Below are positions 62,832 through 64,000 of a DNA stretch of 64,000 nucleotides, piece after piece. The first letter of the stretch is position 1, and each line of letters opens with the position of its first letter. The stretch comes from Streptomyces cyanogenus (GTDB taxonomy: Bacteria; Actinomycetota; Actinomycetes; Streptomycetales; Streptomycetaceae). The notes below the pieces were generated by a model. The model did not search any database and had not been told where the DNA came from. It was given only the letters and a program-made list of their open reading frames with translations. The DNA lies in contig NZ_CP071839.1 in assembly GCF_017526105.1 (NCBI RefSeq), positions 7,106,001 through 7,170,000 on the forward strand. Direction: 5' to 3'. The position numbers and the translations under genes are program-made.

Positions 62832-63485
62832 TCAGGCCGGGAGCCGCCGCAGGACGTCGTGCAGCCGGCGCTCGTCCATGACCTCGATGCAGGTCTTGTC
62901 GGCCCGGACACAGCTCGGACCCAGGCGCCGCAGCGCGTCACTGACGGAGTTGCGGCTCACTCCGAGGTGCTGGGCGAGTTCCCTCCGGGTGAGGCGGAAG
63001 ACGCTGTCGTCCGACATGGCCGCCAGGCGCAGCAGCACCCCCGCGAGCCGCTGGTCGAGGTCGCCCTCGCCCGCCTCGGTCTGCTCCCACAGGCGGTCGT
63101 TGGCCAGGCAGGCCAGCCTGCCCGGGAGGTTGTGCCGCTCCACGAAGTGCCGGAAGGCGTTCGCGGGAATCGAGGTTACTTGGCAGGTGCTAATTGCTTG
63201 TACGTCGGCGAGGCGGGTCCTGTGGTTCTGTACCGCCATCTCGCCGAGCACTTCGCCCGGCCCCCGGAAGCTCAGCAGCCTCTCCCGGCCGTCGATGTTC
63301 CTGCGGACTATCTTCACCAGGCCGCTGATCAGTGCCAGTACATGCGTTCCGGTATCGCCCTGGCGGAGCAGCGTCGTCCCCGCCGGGTGGGTGCGGCGGG
63401 GGCCGCTCGTCAGCTGGTCCCATGCCTCGCCGGGGACGAGGTCGCGCAGTGTCCGGGCCGGAGAAACCCGAATGTCTTCGCTCAT
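62832..63485 (-). CDS. Crp/Fnr-family transcriptional regulator
   Basis: A 217-residue regulator: cNMP-binding beta-roll (AGTTLLRQGDTGTHVLALIS, GPGEVLGEMAVQNHRTRLAD, with the Glu and Arg expected for phosphate and ribose contacts), C-helix, and winged HTH (TRRELAQHLGVSRNSVSDAL). It lies upstream of and co-directional with the cyclase-like gene, with a Crp core palindrome between. No iron-sulfur-type cysteine cluster. The gap 63486-63773 upstream holds a stem-loop and no gene. Confidence 0.9.
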   Translation of the reverse strand: MSEDIRVSPARTLRDLVPGEAWDQLTSGPRRTHPAGTTLLRQGDTGTHVLALISGLVKIVRRNIDGRERLLSFRGPGEVLGEMAVQNHRTRLADVQAISTCQVTSIPANAFRHFVERHNLPGRLACLANDRLWEQTEAGEGDLDQRLAGVLLRLAAMSDDSVFRLTRRELAQHLGVSRNSVSDALRRLGPSCVRADKTCIEVMDERRLHDVLRRLPA

Positions 63486-63632
63486 GCGACGAACGTAGAC
63501 GGCCCCGGTGGCTTCCGGGGCGCAATGATCGTTTCTGTTCGCGTGCTTTCCCTCCTGCCGGATGGGGCCCGTCCTCGGATCGGGGGCCTGCTCGAAGACC
63601 CGCTGAACGGGACCGCGAGGGCCCGTCCACGC

Positions 63633-63677
63633 CGAACTCCCCGCAGCCGTCGCTCTCCTGCGGCTGTGGGGAGTTCG
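63633..63677. terminator. Long stem-loop
   Basis: A 17-bp stem with one mismatch (CGAACTCCCC...GGGGAGTTCG) and an 11-base loop, downstream of the minus-strand GlsB-type gene and upstream of the crp-like gene. It fits a factor-independent-type or processing hairpin; no U-run follows. Confidence 0.6.
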
Positions 63678-63773
63678 AGGGCGGGCGGTGGGCCGCCCGG
63701 CCGGCAGTGGGCGCCGGCGGACGCCGTGCGGCAGGGCCGCGGGGAATCCACGGCCGTGCCCGGCGTCAGCCGG

Positions 63774-64000
63774 TCACGCGTGGCGGTGCGAGTGCCGGTT
63801 GCCGGCGATGAGGCGGTAGAGGGCGAGCAGGATGAGGGAGCCGACGATCGCGGCGAGCCAGGTGGAGAGGTCGAAGAACCCGTCGATCGAGTCGACGCCG
63901 AAGATCACCTTGCCGAGCCAGCCGCCGAGCAGACCGCCGGCCACGCCGATGAGCATGGTGATGATGATGCCGCCGGGGTCCTTGCCCGGCATGATGGCCT
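63774..64000 (-). CDS. GlsB/YeaQ/YmgE-family stress membrane protein, 5' end outside window
   Basis: At least 74 residues of a small integral membrane protein: AIMPGKDPGGIIITMLIGVA (glycine-rich first loop and helix), GGWLGKVIFGV, then a second helix LSTWLAAIVGSLILLALYRL, and a His-rich tail. Family members have a helix before MPGKDPGG, so the start lies beyond the right edge. They are induced in general stress; biochemical role unknown. Confidence 0.85.
   Translation of the reverse strand, partial: AIMPGKDPGGIIITMLIGVAGGLLGGWLGKVIFGVDSIDGFFDLSTWLAAIVGSLILLALYRLIAGNRHSHRHA

Overview
The window is high-GC actinobacterial DNA, almost certainly from a Streptomyces chromosome. This rests on gene content, codon-position GC bias, GTG starts and gene families typical of that genus. 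No rRNA, tRNA or CRISPR array was seen.

Region 1 (1-31 kb) is an oxygen-limitation/dormancy island. It holds AdhE (partial), an HPF-like ribosome protein, an orphan DevR/OsdR-type response regulator and a complete arginine deiminase operon (permease, arcA, arcB, arcC). It also holds four universal stress proteins, three CBS-BON proteins, a zinc alcohol dehydrogenase, PPK2, an extra GAPDH and a PAS-PP2C-HATPase regulator. A GNAT/acyl-CoA-synthetase fusion, a flavodoxin-fold protein, a K+-channel-like protein and a membrane-anchored Mrr-like nuclease complete it. A 5-4-5 palindrome (GGGCC-N4-GGCCC), often in tandem 20-22 bp apart, recurs in front of these genes and looks like the DevR/OsdR box. 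The island is eroding: a SulP transporter has an internal deletion, PPDK is cut and joined to the antisense remnant of a GAF sensor kinase, and a DUF1918-XRE-PNPOx gene is frameshifted.

Region 2 (31-33.2 kb) is a decayed boundary with a broken XRE/TPR regulator and the C-terminal piece of a tyrosine integrase. The next gene is pcaL without the rest of a pca operon, so a rearrangement point is likely here.

Region 3 (33.2-47.5 kb) looks like core chromosome: pcaL, a UlaG-like MBL protein, exonuclease III, a DUF6278-type protein, an S15-like secreted hydrolase with two operator-like palindromes, gamma-glutamyltransferase, a ClpC-type ATPase, a second methionine aminopeptidase with a divergent XRE regulator, and a Pro/Ala-rich protein. 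An ~800 bp minisatellite lies between clpC and map.

Region 4 (47.6-56.6 kb) is a reductive pyrimidine/hydantoin catabolic operon: two paralogous beta-ureidopropionase-like nitrilases, a class III aminotransferase, a PucR regulator, a dihydropyrimidinase, an LLM flavin/F420 oxidoreductase and an NCS1 transporter. GTGAAAC(A/G)TG repeats and an inverted repeat lie in its promoter regions.

Region 5 (57.5-63.5 kb, minus strand) is the most novel part. Its gene order is a Crp/Fnr regulator, a perfect 22-bp palindrome with a canonical GTGA-N6-TCAC Crp core, a class III nucleotide-cyclase-like gene interrupted by an in-frame TAG, an overlapping P-loop-NTPase-like protein, a sigma-like helical protein, a small HTH protein, and a protein with a nucleoside-deoxyribosyltransferase/TIR-like N-terminal domain. 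The cyclase C-terminus and the NTPase N-terminus share a short motif, INTG(S/T)(V/M)HGGQ, reminiscent of bacterial amyloid or homotypic signalling motifs. I read this as a possible cyclic-nucleotide-wired NTPase conflict or signalling system. Its function is inference.
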